Assembly (NCBI GenBank): GCA_963785075.1
Contig: CAWATW010000007.1
Location: 62,001-126,000, forward strand
DNA from: JAOUGY01 sp963785075
GTDB taxonomy: Bacteria > Actinomycetota > Acidimicrobiia > Spongiisociales > ZC4RG35
Length of the DNA stretch: 64,000 nt
Direction of reading: 5' to 3'
Positions 35,715-43,879 of the stretch are shown piece after piece. The notes beneath the pieces were generated by a model, which made no database searches, had not been told where the DNA came from, and saw only the letters and a program-made list of their open reading frames with translations. Each line of letters begins with the position of its first letter. Within the stretch, counting starts at the first letter, position 1. Position numbers and translations under genes: made by a program.

Positions 35715-36292
35715 GAGTCTGGAGCCTCGTCGCCGTGGTGGGCTTGCTCCTGGGGGGATGCGCGCAGCGTGAACTCTCTGGCTTCGTCAGAGAACCGACG
35801 CCGGTGGTCGGCGAGATCGGGCTCCCCGACGTCAGCCGGGGTGGCGATCGGTTCGTGTTTCGAGCCGAAGAAGGCGGGCTTCTCCTCGTCTACTTCGGCT
35901 ACACCGCCTGTCCCGACGTGTGTCCCACCACGTTCGCCGACACCCGCACTGCGCTGTCCCGGCTCGGCGACGATGCCAACAGGATCGACGTCGCGATGGC
36001 GACGGTCGACCCGAACCGTGACACCGATGACGTCGTGACCCGCTACGTGCAGTCGTTCATCCCCGACGCGCACGCCCTCAGGACGGCAGAGGACGCGGAT
36101 CTTCGCGCAGCGGCCGATGGGTTCGGAGTCACGTATGGCGTGACGGTTGGGGAGGATGGGGACATCGAGGTCACTCACACTGGATCGCTCTATGCCGTCG
36201 ACGACCAGGGACGGCTCCTCGTCACATGGCCCTTCGGGACAGCCATCGCCGATCTCGTCGGTGACCTCGAGCTGCTGCTGAGGTCCGCATGA
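35711..36292 (+). CDS. SCO1/SenC copper chaperone (lipoprotein)
   Basis: 193 residues from a TTG that overlaps the cytochrome stop. Lipobox LLLGGCAQ; copper/thiol motif GYTACPDVCPTTF (CxxxCP) and the distal His in VTHTGSLYAVD, all intact. SCO proteins insert copper into the CuA centre of cytochrome c oxidase or keep its thiols reduced. Start codon inferred from the tight overlap. Confidence 0.9.
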   Translation: MRVWSLVAVVGLLLGGCAQRELSGFVREPTPVVGEIGLPDVSRGGDRFVFRAEEGGLLLVYFGYTACPDVCPTTFADTRTALSRLGDDANRIDVAMATVDPNRDTDDVVTRYVQSFIPDAHALRTAEDADLRAAADGFGVTYGVTVGEDGDIEVTHTGSLYAVDDQGRLLVTWPFGTAIADLVGDLELLLRSA

Positions 36293-36648
36293 GACTCGTG
36301 GCGACCGCCCTTCTGCTCGTGCTCGTCACGGCCTGTGGCGGGCCCGACTCGCTGTTCGCCGACGGTGTCGGCTCGGGCCCGGCCGACTACCTCTTCACGA
36401 TTCCGGTCGGGGCGGGCGAGGCATTGGATGCCGGGGAACCGCTGGAGATCCTGCCCGCCGAACTGACGGTGTCGGTGGGAGAGGTGATCGAGATCGTGAA
36501 CGAGGACGATCGCGGCCACCTGGTGGGACCGTTCTTCGTCGGAGCCGGTGAAACGCTCCGTCAACGGTTTACATCTCCCGGGACCTTCATCGGTGAATGC
36601 ACGGTGCATCCGAGTGGCCAGATCGAACTGGTGGTCACCGGATCGTGA
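36289..36648 (+). CDS. Cupredoxin-like lipoprotein
   Basis: 119 residues, ATGA overlap with the SCO gene. Lipobox LVTACGGP. The cupredoxin fold ends with GECTVHPSGQIEL, giving Cys and His ligands; the upstream His is in DDRGHLVGPF. The usual axial Met is replaced by Gln, as in stellacyanin-like sites. Possible small copper or electron carrier on the outer face of the membrane. Confidence 0.82.
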   Translation: MRLVATALLLVLVTACGGPDSLFADGVGSGPADYLFTIPVGAGEALDAGEPLEILPAELTVSVGEVIEIVNEDDRGHLVGPFFVGAGETLRQRFTSPGTFIGECTVHPSGQIELVVTGS

Positions 36649-37616
36649 GCCGGGTGTTGCTCCTGTGCGGAGCGATATCGACCCTCGTGCTCGGGGCGCC
36701 GGCGCCGGCCCACGCAGATCCGGCGGGACCGACGGACTATCGGACCGATGTGGTGTCGGTCGAGCCCCCGGCCGACGGGCTTCAAGTCGCCGTGATCGGT
36801 GGCGACGCGTTCATCGAGTTCGAGGTGCTCCCCGGCACCGAAGTCGAGGTCGTCGGGTATCGCGGCGAGCCCTTTCTTCGGTTCAGGGCGGATGGTGTCG
36901 TCGAGGTGAACGGCAACGCGCCGAGCACCTACCTCAGCGAGGACCGGTACGGCGCAACCGCTGTGCCAGAACAGGCGCGTGCCGACGCCGAACCGGCGTG
37001 GAGGGTGGTTGCGACCGACGGTGCCTACGCATGGCACGACCATCGAGCGCACTGGATGAACGAGGCTCGCCCCGCAGCCGGTCCCGGTGATCAGATTCTG
37101 GAAGCGGTCATCCCGACCATCGTCGACGGCGTCCCCACCTCCGTGACGGTGGTCTCGACGTGGGTCATGGCGCCGTCACCCGCATGGGCGATCGGTGGCG
37201 TGGTGCTCGGAGCGATCGGGGGATGGTGGTTCGGCAGGAGCCGACGGCGAGCCACCGCGCTCCTGCTCGCCGCTCTCGGGGTCGCATCAAGCGCAGTTGC
37301 GTTCACCGCGTACGTGTCGTTGCCGACGGAAGCTGCGCCTTCACCGGTGTTCTGGTTGGTTCCGTTGGTCGCCGTGGTCCTTTCGTTCGTGCGGCTCGGG
37401 AAACCGACCGCGGATCCTTTGTTCACGCTGATGGCACCTGCGCTGGTGCTGATGCTGTGGGCCGCTATCCGACGCGATTGGATCCTTCGTGCATTGCTCC
37501 CCACCCCGGTTCCGGTGGTCGACAGGATCGTGACCGCAATGGTGTTCGCGGCCGCCACCGTGACGCTGCTGTACCAGGCGGTGTCGGTGGTGCGCCCGGT
37601 CAACAGGCGAGCCTGA
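36645..37616 (+). CDS. Secreted-domain plus multi-helix membrane protein of the copper cassette
   Basis: 323 residues from a GTG overlapping the cupredoxin stop. A signal peptide (about 1-24, ending AHA) precedes a ~150-residue extracytoplasmic domain with the His-rich AYAWHDHRAHWMNE and about five membrane helices from residue 185 on. The WHDHRxHWM segment could bind metal. No family name is recalled with confidence. Its position as last gene of the cytochrome c/SCO/cupredoxin operon suggests copper handling (inference). Confidence 0.78.
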   Translation: MSRVLLLCGAISTLVLGAPAPAHADPAGPTDYRTDVVSVEPPADGLQVAVIGGDAFIEFEVLPGTEVEVVGYRGEPFLRFRADGVVEVNGNAPSTYLSEDRYGATAVPEQARADAEPAWRVVATDGAYAWHDHRAHWMNEARPAAGPGDQILEAVIPTIVDGVPTSVTVVSTWVMAPSPAWAIGGVVLGAIGGWWFGRSRRRATALLLAALGVASSAVAFTAYVSLPTEAAPSPVFWLVPLVAVVLSFVRLGKPTADPLFTLMAPALVLMLWAAIRRDWILRALLPTPVPVVDRIVTAMVFAAATVTLLYQAVSVVRPVNRRA

Positions 37617-37638
37617 ACCGGGCACGACCGACTGACTT

Positions 37639-38124
37639 TCAGGGCGCATCGTCGCGCACTGCCACGGGCACGACGAGTTCGGTGCCGCTGGCGAACGAGA
37701 GTGTGATCTCCACCAGGGCGCCCGACTCGAGAGGCTCGGTCAACCCCAGCAACATGATGTGATAGCCGCCGGGCTCGAGGGCGACAGGCTCGCCGGCAGG
37801 GAGGTCGATGGACTCCACTTGCTGCATCGTCATGGCCTCCATCCCCTCCATCGAGTCGTCGTCGGTGGCGTCGTCGCCCGATTCCACGGCGATGGTCTCG
37901 TGGACTTCGGCCGCGGAAGCAACCGAGGGATCGACGGAAGCTCCGGTCAGGGCGTCGTCCACGTCGCTGGTGATGATCATGTACGCGGCGCCGTTCTCCG
38001 CCGAGGCAGGGCTCGTCCTCAGCCAGTCGCCCGACACAACGATCGGCCCGGCATCATCCCCCAGACAACCGCCGAGGCCCGTGGCCAAGACGGCCACCAT
38101 CAGTAGAGCGATCTTCGATCTCAT
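37639..38124 (-). CDS. PCu(A)C periplasmic copper chaperone 1 (lipoprotein)
   Basis: 161 residues from the second of two adjacent ATGs, spaced correctly from AGGAGAG. Lipobox ATGLGGCLG. The Cu(I)-site pattern is present: His in SAAEVHETIAV, Met-rich DSMEGMEAMTMQQV and the terminal PGGYHIMLLGL (HxM). PCu(A)C proteins deliver copper to CuA with SCO. It lies downstream of the ECF sigma gene on the same strand and converges with the copper cassette. Confidence 0.92.
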   Translation of the reverse strand: MRSKIALLMVAVLATGLGGCLGDDAGPIVVSGDWLRTSPASAENGAAYMIITSDVDDALTGASVDPSVASAAEVHETIAVESGDDATDDDSMEGMEAMTMQQVESIDLPAGEPVALEPGGYHIMLLGLTEPLESGALVEITLSFASGTELVVPVAVRDDAP

Positions 38125-38199
38125 CATCTCTCCTGTTTCGAGGCGAATGCTCACGCGAGACATGTCGCCCGAACGGCCGAGTGAGTTCCCGACGGATGA

Positions 38200-38727
38200 T
38201 CAGGCGGATTCGCTGGAGTGATCGATCTCGCAACCCTCGAGCAGCTGCATTCGCGCTCGTGCCACCCGGGATCGCACGGTCCCGATCGGGATGTCGAGCA
38301 CCGACGAGGTCTCTTCGTACGACAGGCCCATGAACTGAGTGAGGATGAACGCTTCCCGGCGATCGCGATCGAGTGGCTCGAGGAGGTCGGCCACCTCGAC
38401 CCAACTGCCGTCGATGTGATGCTCCGGGGCCTGTCCCTGGATGCGTTCGGCCAGGCGACGCCGGCGTCCTTGGCGCCGTGTGGCGTCGACACACACCCGA
38501 CGCGCGATCGACAGGAGCCAGCCTCGAGCGGGGCCGTCCCCTCGATACCGATGGAGCGAACCAAGCGCTCTTTCGAACGTCTCCTGGGTCAGGTCTTCCG
38601 GGTCGCAGGGACGCCCGAGATAGGAACACAGCCGGACGACGTCGGGCCGTGTGACCGCGAAGAAGCGCTGGAGGGCGGGTCGGTCTCCGGCCTTCGCGCG
38701 CAACGCCAGCACCGTCACTTCGTCCAT
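38200..38727 (-). CDS. ECF-family RNA polymerase sigma factor
   Basis: 175 residues from MDEVTVLALRAKAGD at 38727. Region 2 contains DPEDLTQETFERALGSLHRY and region 4 reads REAFILTQFMGLSYEETSSV, then GTVRSRVARARMQLLE. The PCu(A)C gene follows on the same strand 75 bp later, so it is a likely target. The anti-sigma gene is divergent, 55 bp between starts, instead of being co-operonic. Confidence 0.93.
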   Translation of the reverse strand: MDEVTVLALRAKAGDRPALQRFFAVTRPDVVRLCSYLGRPCDPEDLTQETFERALGSLHRYRGDGPARGWLLSIARRVCVDATRRQGRRRRLAERIQGQAPEHHIDGSWVEVADLLEPLDRDRREAFILTQFMGLSYEETSSVLDIPIGTVRSRVARARMQLLEGCEIDHSSESA

Positions 38728-38782
38728 CGGCGCAGTGTCCCATCCGGGGAACCAAATCACCAGACGAGACGACTTTGAGGGT

Positions 38783-39433
38783 ATGGACTGCCTTGACGCC
38801 CGAGAATCGATCTCTGCGCTCGCAGACGGCCAACTCGCCGAAACCGACGTGGAGGCGCTCGAGGCTCATCTCGACGGCTGTGACGACTGCCGGGTCTGGC
38901 AGGGGCGACTGCACTCGTCGCGAGCGTCGTCGCTGTCGCTGGCGCCGACGCCCACTCGGTCTCACGAAAGGGCGTCGGTACCGCTGCACGCCTCACGCAA
39001 TCGTGCGATCCGTGTTGCCATCGGATGGGCGGGAGTCTTGCTGGTCGTTTGGCACCTGCCCGAGATGCTCACGGCCGGCAACGAGGTTGCGGTCCATCTG
39101 TCGCGCCATCAGGCTGGTTTTGCGACCGCATTGGGTGTGTCCTTCCTCTTCGTGGCGTTCCGACCCGACCGTGCGTACGGCGTGATCCCCTTCGCCGCCA
39201 GCTTCACTGTGGTTCTCGTCGTCACGGCCGTGGCGGATCTCCTCAACGGGTCCAGCAGTGTTGCCATCGAGTCGCGCCATCTTCTCGAAATCGGTGGGCT
39301 GGCGCTGGTGTGGGTGCTCGGGTGGGAGATGGGCCCGGGGCGACGGCGGCGTCGAGTCGACCGACGGGCTCATCTGTTCTCCACGGTCGCTTCTCCTGAG
39401 ATCGACGATCCATCCTCGAAAGTGACCGAGTAG
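38783..39433 (+). CDS. Zinc-finger anti-sigma factor, membrane-bound
   Basis: 216 residues from the ATG at 38783. The N-terminal zf-HC2 motif is complete (MDCLDARESI, EAHLDGCDDCR: His-x3-Cys-x2-Cys). A linker and four membrane helices (about residues 75-200) follow, with no large external domain, so any signal is probably sensed in the membrane. Predicted to hold the divergent ECF factor. Its last 64 bp overlap the convergent second PCu(A)C gene. Confidence 0.88.
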   Translation: MDCLDARESISALADGQLAETDVEALEAHLDGCDDCRVWQGRLHSSRASSLSLAPTPTRSHERASVPLHASRNRAIRVAIGWAGVLLVVWHLPEMLTAGNEVAVHLSRHQAGFATALGVSFLFVAFRPDRAYGVIPFAASFTVVLVVTAVADLLNGSSSVAIESRHLLEIGGLALVWVLGWEMGPGRRRRRVDRRAHLFSTVASPEIDDPSSKVTE

Positions 39434-39795
39434 CCGAACGTGTCGCCCTCCTCGAAGGCCTCGATCACGTCGATGCACATGACGTGGAGGCCCCCCGGGC
39501 GCATCTCGAGTGTTTCGCCGCCACCGATGGCGAGGGCATCCTCAGATGCCGGGCGCATCCGCATGATCTGCTGGTCGTCGAGCTTGCTCTCGTGGATCTC
39601 GGTGCCCCCACAGCGTTCGGAGGCCACCGAAACCACCTGCGCCGGCGTCGAGGTTCCGTTGGTGATCGTCAGGTAGATGGCCGCCGTCTCGGCGTTCGGC
39701 GGCGTGGTTCCTGCCCAGGCGTCGGCCACCTGCACCATGCCTGAAGCGCCACAGGCGGCGGTGAGGGCCACCAGCAGGAGTGCTCGTCTCGGCAT
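39370..39795 (-). CDS. PCu(A)C copper chaperone 2
   Basis: 141 residues from the ATG at 39795; the open frame far upstream is antisense to the next operon. Lipobox-like LTAACGAS. Copper ligands: TEIHESKLDDQQIMRMRP (His and Met) and GGLHVMCIDV (HxM). It is a paralogue of the 37639 gene, so two PCu(A)C genes flank the sigma/anti-sigma pair. Confidence 0.9.
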   Translation of the reverse strand: MPRRALLLVALTAACGASGMVQVADAWAGTTPPNAETAAIYLTITNGTSTPAQVVSVASERCGGTEIHESKLDDQQIMRMRPASEDALAIGGGETLEMRPGGLHVMCIDVIEAFEEGDTFGYSVTFEDGSSISGEATVENR

Positions 39796-39859
39796 CGTCT
39801 CAGGATATTGGCCCCTGAGAACACGACCCACCACTCCTGATGGGAGGCGACCCCACGTG

Positions 39860-39877
39860 GTCCCTACTACTAGGGAC
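39860..39877. promoter_or_regulatory. Palindrome upstream of the sulfur operon
   Basis: GTCCCTA-CTAC-TAGGGAC, perfect 7-bp arms, about 62 bp before the ATG of the HTH-PocR gene. Plausible operator for that regulator or its own promoter; the binding protein is unknown. Confidence 0.4.
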
Positions 39878-39939
39878 TTATTCCCTCTCGTGCATATGCA
39901 GTCACACGCATAGTGTGCACAACAGGCAGGAGACACAAA

Positions 39940-40557
39940 ATGGTGCAGGAACTTCTCACAGCAAATCAGGTGCAGCGTCTGTTCGACGTCGATCGTTCCA
40001 CCATCTACCGGATGGCGAGCGACGGTCGGCTGCCCGCAGTCAAGATCGGGCGACAGTGGCGCTTTCCGGCCGACCGTATCAGGCGGCTGATGGCTCTTCC
40101 GAGCGAACAGGAGACGGAAGCGACGATCGGCGTCGAACCCGAAGTCGTGGAGCGCCTCCTCGAACTGGCGGCGGAAGCCCTGGGTGTGATGATGGTGATG
40201 ACCGATCTGGAAGGACACCCGGTCACGCCGATCCTCAACCCCTGTCCGCGTTTTGCCGCCGTCCAGGACGATCCGGAGTCGGTGCGCATGTGTGCCGAGG
40301 AGTGGCGCTCGATGGCCGAGAGCAATGACCCCAGGCCCCAATTCAGGCGGGGGGTGTTCGACTTCCTGTGCGCTCGTTCGTTCGTGCGCGTGGACGGTCA
40401 CCCTGAGGCGATGGTGCTGGCCGGGGGGATCGCCCCCGAAGGCGAAGAAGCAGACGACCTCTTTGTCCTGTCACCTGAGCAGCGCCGCCTCGTGGTGGCT
40501 TCGCTCCCCAAGGTGGCAGGGCTCTTGAGCAGATTCGATCAAAGGAGCAAGGCATGA
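39940..40557 (+). CDS. HTH-PocR sensory transcriptional regulator
   Basis: 205 residues from the ATG at 39940 with AGGAGACACAAA upstream. An excisionase/MerR-like DNA-binding domain (LTANQVQRLFDVDRSTIYRM, GRQWRFPADRIRRLM) is joined to a PocR sensory domain with conserved cysteines in LNPCPRFAAV, VRMCAEEWRS and FDFLCARSFV. Such domains bind small molecules; the cysteines might sense sulfur or bind a metal or Fe-S centre (inference). Overlaps the flavoprotein gene (ATGA), so it very likely regulates this operon. Confidence 0.85.
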   Translation: MVQELLTANQVQRLFDVDRSTIYRMASDGRLPAVKIGRQWRFPADRIRRLMALPSEQETEATIGVEPEVVERLLELAAEALGVMMVMTDLEGHPVTPILNPCPRFAAVQDDPESVRMCAEEWRSMAESNDPRPQFRRGVFDFLCARSFVRVDGHPEAMVLAGGIAPEGEEADDLFVLSPEQRRLVVASLPKVAGLLSRFDQRSKA

Positions 40558-41792
40558 AGAAGCTCGTGGTACTCGGGGCCGGCACCGCCGGCACCATGGT
40601 GGTGAACAAACTCAGACCCCGCCTCGCCGACGACGAGTGGGACATCACGATCGTCGACCAAGAGGCGAAGCATTTCTACCAGCCCGGGTACCTCTTCCTC
40701 CCCTTCGGCGGGTACGAGCCCGAGGAAGTCGTTAAGCCCAAGAAGCGATTCATCCCTGAAGGCGTGAATCTCGTGATGGGTGAGATCGACAGGGTCGCCG
40801 CCGAAGAGAACAAGGTGTTCCTAGCCGATGGCACCGAGCTGTCCTACGACCAGCTGGTCATCGCCACCGGCACCACCCCACGGCCGGATGAGACTCCCGG
40901 AATGGCGGAGGAAGAATGGCGCAAGTCCGTCCACGAGTTCTACACGTATGAAGGTGCACAGGCCCTTCGCGGGGCGCTGGAGGGCTTCAAGGGTGGACGT
41001 CTGGTGATCCACATCACCGAGATGCCGATCAAGTGTCCGGTGGCCCCCCTCGAGTTCACCTTCCTGGCGGACGCATGGTTCGCCGAGCGCGGTATTCGCG
41101 ATCAGGTCGAGCTCGTGTACGTGACGCCGCTCGACGGCGCGTTCACCAAGCCGGTGGCGTCCAAGGCACTGGGTGGGATGCTCGAAGAACGCAAGATCGA
41201 GCTGGAGACGGACTTCATGATCGAGCGGGTCGACACCGAATCGAAGGCGATCGTGTCGTTCGACGAGCGTGAGATCCCGTTCGACCTATTGGTCACGGTT
41301 CCGCTCAACATGGGCGCCGACTACATCGGCCGCTCGAAGCTCGGCAACGACCTCAACTATGTGCCGGTCGACAAGAACACCTTCCTTTCGACGAAATACG
41401 AGAACGTGTTCGCTCTCGGCGACGCAGCGGATGTTCCGACATCCAAGGCCGGCTCGGTCGCACACTTCGCCGTCGATGTGTGGGTCGACAACTTCGTCCG
41501 TCACGTCGACGGACTCCCGATGCTCGAGCAGTTCGACGGTCACGCCAACTGTTTCATCGAGTCGGGCCGGGGCAAGGGCATGCTGATCGACTTCAACTAC
41601 GACACGCAGCCCCTGCCGGGCAAGTACCCGCTTCCTGGAGTCGGTCCATTCAGCCTGCTGAAGGAGACCGAGATGAACCACTGGGGCAAGCTGATGTTCA
41701 AGTGGATGTACTGGAACATCCTGCTTCCCGGCAAAGAGCTGCCGCTGCCCGCGCTGATGTCGATGGCCGGCAAGGAGGTGGACGCCGAATGA
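40554..41792 (+). CDS. Sulfide:quinone oxidoreductase-like flavoprotein
   Basis: 412 residues. N-terminal FAD motif KKLVVLGAGTAGTMVVNKL, second dinucleotide region YDQLVIATGTTPRPDETP, and C-terminal NVFALGDAADVPTSKAGSVA. The cysteine-bearing EMPIKCPVAPLEFTFLA is the SQR/FCSD signature, and aromatic C-terminal helices (KLMFKWMYWNIL) would sit at the membrane. A second redox Cys opposite it is not obvious, so the exact SQR type is uncertain. Likely oxidises sulfide or persulfide with electron transfer to quinone. Confidence 0.88.
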   Translation: MKKLVVLGAGTAGTMVVNKLRPRLADDEWDITIVDQEAKHFYQPGYLFLPFGGYEPEEVVKPKKRFIPEGVNLVMGEIDRVAAEENKVFLADGTELSYDQLVIATGTTPRPDETPGMAEEEWRKSVHEFYTYEGAQALRGALEGFKGGRLVIHITEMPIKCPVAPLEFTFLADAWFAERGIRDQVELVYVTPLDGAFTKPVASKALGGMLEERKIELETDFMIERVDTESKAIVSFDEREIPFDLLVTVPLNMGADYIGRSKLGNDLNYVPVDKNTFLSTKYENVFALGDAADVPTSKAGSVAHFAVDVWVDNFVRHVDGLPMLEQFDGHANCFIESGRGKGMLIDFNYDTQPLPGKYPLPGVGPFSLLKETEMNHWGKLMFKWMYWNILLPGKELPLPALMSMAGKEVDAE

Positions 41793-42457
41793 CCGCCACC
41801 ATGTCAGAAGCCTCGGTCTCGGAGCGGCTCGACAGCCTCTCCGAACAGGTGGCGTGGCTCGTGGCCGATGCTCAGTCCCGACGGGAGGAACGGGAACGTT
41901 GGAGCGATCTGAGTCACGACCTCATGCCCATCGGCACGCAGGCCATGGCGAGTGTCTCTCAGACGCTCGAGGACCTCGATGTCGAAATGGCCGACGTCGC
42001 CAGGCTCGGAAAGGCCTTGGTCGAGGCGCTCCCCGCTCTCGAGGGCGCGCTCGCCCAGGTGGAACCCATCTCGCAACTGGCGGCAACGGCGAGCGAGTTG
42101 TCCGGCCCGGCCTTCGACGCGGTCGTGTCGAGGCTGGAGGAAGCCGAACGCAAGGGCTACTTCGCGTTCGTCAAGGGCGCCTCGGGCATCGCCGACCGGG
42201 TCGTCACGTCGTTCACGCAAGAGGACGTCGAGGCGCTCGGAGACAACATCGTGTTGATCCTCAACACGGTGAAGGACATGACGCAGCCCGAGATCATGGG
42301 GATGCTCCAGCGCACCCTCCACACCGTTCAGGAACAGGAAGAACCGATGGAGCCACCCTCGATGTTCGGGCTCCTCAAGGAAATGAGAGACCCACAGGTC
42401 CGTCGTGGGCTCGGGCGCATGCTCGCAGTCCTCCGGTCCATGGGTCAGGACCAATAA
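41789..42457 (+). CDS. DUF1641 protein
   Basis: 222 residues, ATGA overlap with the flavoprotein. Helical throughout; the C-terminal FGLLKEMRDPQVRRGLGRML is the DUF1641 signature. The family is repeatedly found next to SQR-like and formate dehydrogenase-like flavoproteins and is thought to be an accessory subunit. No cysteines or membrane helices. Confidence 0.88.
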   Translation: MTATMSEASVSERLDSLSEQVAWLVADAQSRREERERWSDLSHDLMPIGTQAMASVSQTLEDLDVEMADVARLGKALVEALPALEGALAQVEPISQLAATASELSGPAFDAVVSRLEEAERKGYFAFVKGASGIADRVVTSFTQEDVEALGDNIVLILNTVKDMTQPEIMGMLQRTLHTVQEQEEPMEPPSMFGLLKEMRDPQVRRGLGRMLAVLRSMGQDQ

Positions 42458-42504
42458 GAAAACGATATGGGTCGGCTGACCCGCTCAGAAAGGAGACATC
42501 GACG

Positions 42505-42819
42505 ATGTCCGTAGCAACGATCGCAGGCCGTGACGTCCACGTCGACGACGAAGGCTTCATGACCGAGTATGGCGAGTGGAACGAGGAGATCGCCGCTCAG
42601 CTCGCGACCAACATCGGTATCGAGCTGACCGACGCCCACTGGAAGGCCATCCGCTTCCTCCGTGAGGACTTCCTCGCCGAAGGTGAGACCCCAACGCTGC
42701 GGCGGGTCACCAACGTGGCGGGAATCCCCACCAAGGAACTGTTCACGCTCTTCCCCAAGAAACCCGCCAAGAAGATGGCCTACATCGCTGGCGTCCCGAA
42801 GCCCGTCGGCTGCGTGTGA
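42505..42819 (+). CDS. TusE/DsrC-family sulfur carrier with only the terminal cysteine
   Basis: 104 residues with AAAGGAGA upstream. The DsrC fold is plain: DEGFMTEYGEWNEEIAAQLA, LTDAHWKAIRFLREDF and the closing GVPKPVGCV with the penultimate Cys (CysA). The second redox cysteine of dissimilatory DsrC, ten residues before it, is absent (segment KKMAYIAGV). It therefore resembles TusE-type persulfide carriers. Confidence 0.92.
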   Translation: MSVATIAGRDVHVDDEGFMTEYGEWNEEIAAQLATNIGIELTDAHWKAIRFLREDFLAEGETPTLRRVTNVAGIPTKELFTLFPKKPAKKMAYIAGVPKPVGCV

Positions 42820-42851
42820 ATCCCGAGTCGTCGGTCGAATAGGAGATACAG

Positions 42852-43382
42852 ATGACAACAACCGCATCGGCACCCGTTCCGTCCTTTGGTGACGAGGATT
42901 CGGGTGAACGCAAGATCTGCTTCGTGTGCTCGAAGGGCAACCTCGACATGGCCTATCCCGCCCTGGTGATGGCCAACGGCGCCCTCGGCGAAGGTATCGA
43001 GACTCACATCTTCTTCACCTTCTGGGGCATGGACATGATCAACAAGAAGACCCAGGAGCACCTCAAGTTCACCTTCCTGGGCAACACGGCCATGCATCCC
43101 GGCAAGAGCGGGATGTCGATGCCGCAGGGGCTGGGCGGCCTGCCGGGCATGACCGCAATGGCCACGAAGATGATGAAGGACAAGATCGCTGCGCTCGACC
43201 TGCCCGAGGTTCCCGAGTTCATGACACTGCTTCACGACATGGGCGCCAAGTACTGGGCCTGCAAGCTGTCGGTGGACATGATGGACCTCACCCGCGAGGA
43301 CATGATCGATGAGGTCGAGGACATCATCAACGTCACCGACTTCATGGAACTGTCCGAAGGCGCGGAAGTGATCTTCATCTGA
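42852..43382 (+). CDS. DsrE/DsrF-like (DsrE2 group) sulfurtransferase
   Basis: 176 residues. Rossmann-like DsrE fold with ICFVCSKGNLDMAYPALVMA, ETHIFFTFWGMDM, a Met/Gly-rich middle, and KYWACKLSVDMMDL. The two cysteines (FVCSKG and WACKLS) are those that carry persulfide in DsrE2 proteins. Likely relays sulfur between the flavoprotein and the TusE-like carrier (inference from neighbours). Confidence 0.9.
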   Translation: MTTTASAPVPSFGDEDSGERKICFVCSKGNLDMAYPALVMANGALGEGIETHIFFTFWGMDMINKKTQEHLKFTFLGNTAMHPGKSGMSMPQGLGGLPGMTAMATKMMKDKIAALDLPEVPEFMTLLHDMGAKYWACKLSVDMMDLTREDMIDEVEDIINVTDFMELSEGAEVIFI

Positions 43383-43467
43383 GGGCGGCGCAGGCGCCGG
43401 CAGGCCCGTAAGGTCCGCTGGCGCCTCGGAGCCCCGCCCGATCCGACCATCCCCTACAAGGAGAAGC

Positions 43468-43866
43468 ATGACTCCATACCACTTCAGCGTGACGGTGTCC
43501 GGTGAGTTCGACGAAGTCGTCGACCGGACCAAGAAGGCGCTTGCCGCCGAGGGTTTCGGTGTGCTCACCGAGATCGACGTGGCGGCGACGATGAAGGAGA
43601 AGCTCGGTGTCGATCGCGAGCCGTACCGGATTCTCGGCGCCTGCAACCCACCGATGGCGCATCAAGCCATCGAGGCCGATCCCGCGATCGGAGTGTTGTT
43701 GCCCTGCAACGTGGTGGTTCGCAAGGAAGGCGACGGACGAGTCCTCGTGGACTTCATGGACCCCGAGGCGGTGCTCGAACTGGTCGGCAAGCCCGGCATC
43801 GACAAGGTGGCCGGTGAGGTCAGGACCCGTCTCGAGATGGCGCGCGATACCCTTGCGATGAGCTGA
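43468..43866 (+). CDS. DUF302 protein
   Basis: 132 residues with AAGGAGAAG upstream. The family shape is visible in EVVDRTKKALAAEGFGVLTE, then ILGACNPPMAHQA and IGVLLPCNVVVR, with two cysteines. DUF302 proteins often accompany sulfur-oxidation genes. Last intact gene of this operon. Confidence 0.9.
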   Translation: MTPYHFSVTVSGEFDEVVDRTKKALAAEGFGVLTEIDVAATMKEKLGVDREPYRILGACNPPMAHQAIEADPAIGVLLPCNVVVRKEGDGRVLVDFMDPEAVLELVGKPGIDKVAGEVRTRLEMARDTLAMS

Positions 43867-43879
43867 CGACCGAGTCCCG

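Noticed and set aside
39860..39890. DosR-type dormancy box (GGGACT...TCCC)
   Set aside because: Spacing is one base short of the consensus and the better dyad here is GTCCCTA-CTAC-TAGGGAC; kept only as an unassigned palindrome.
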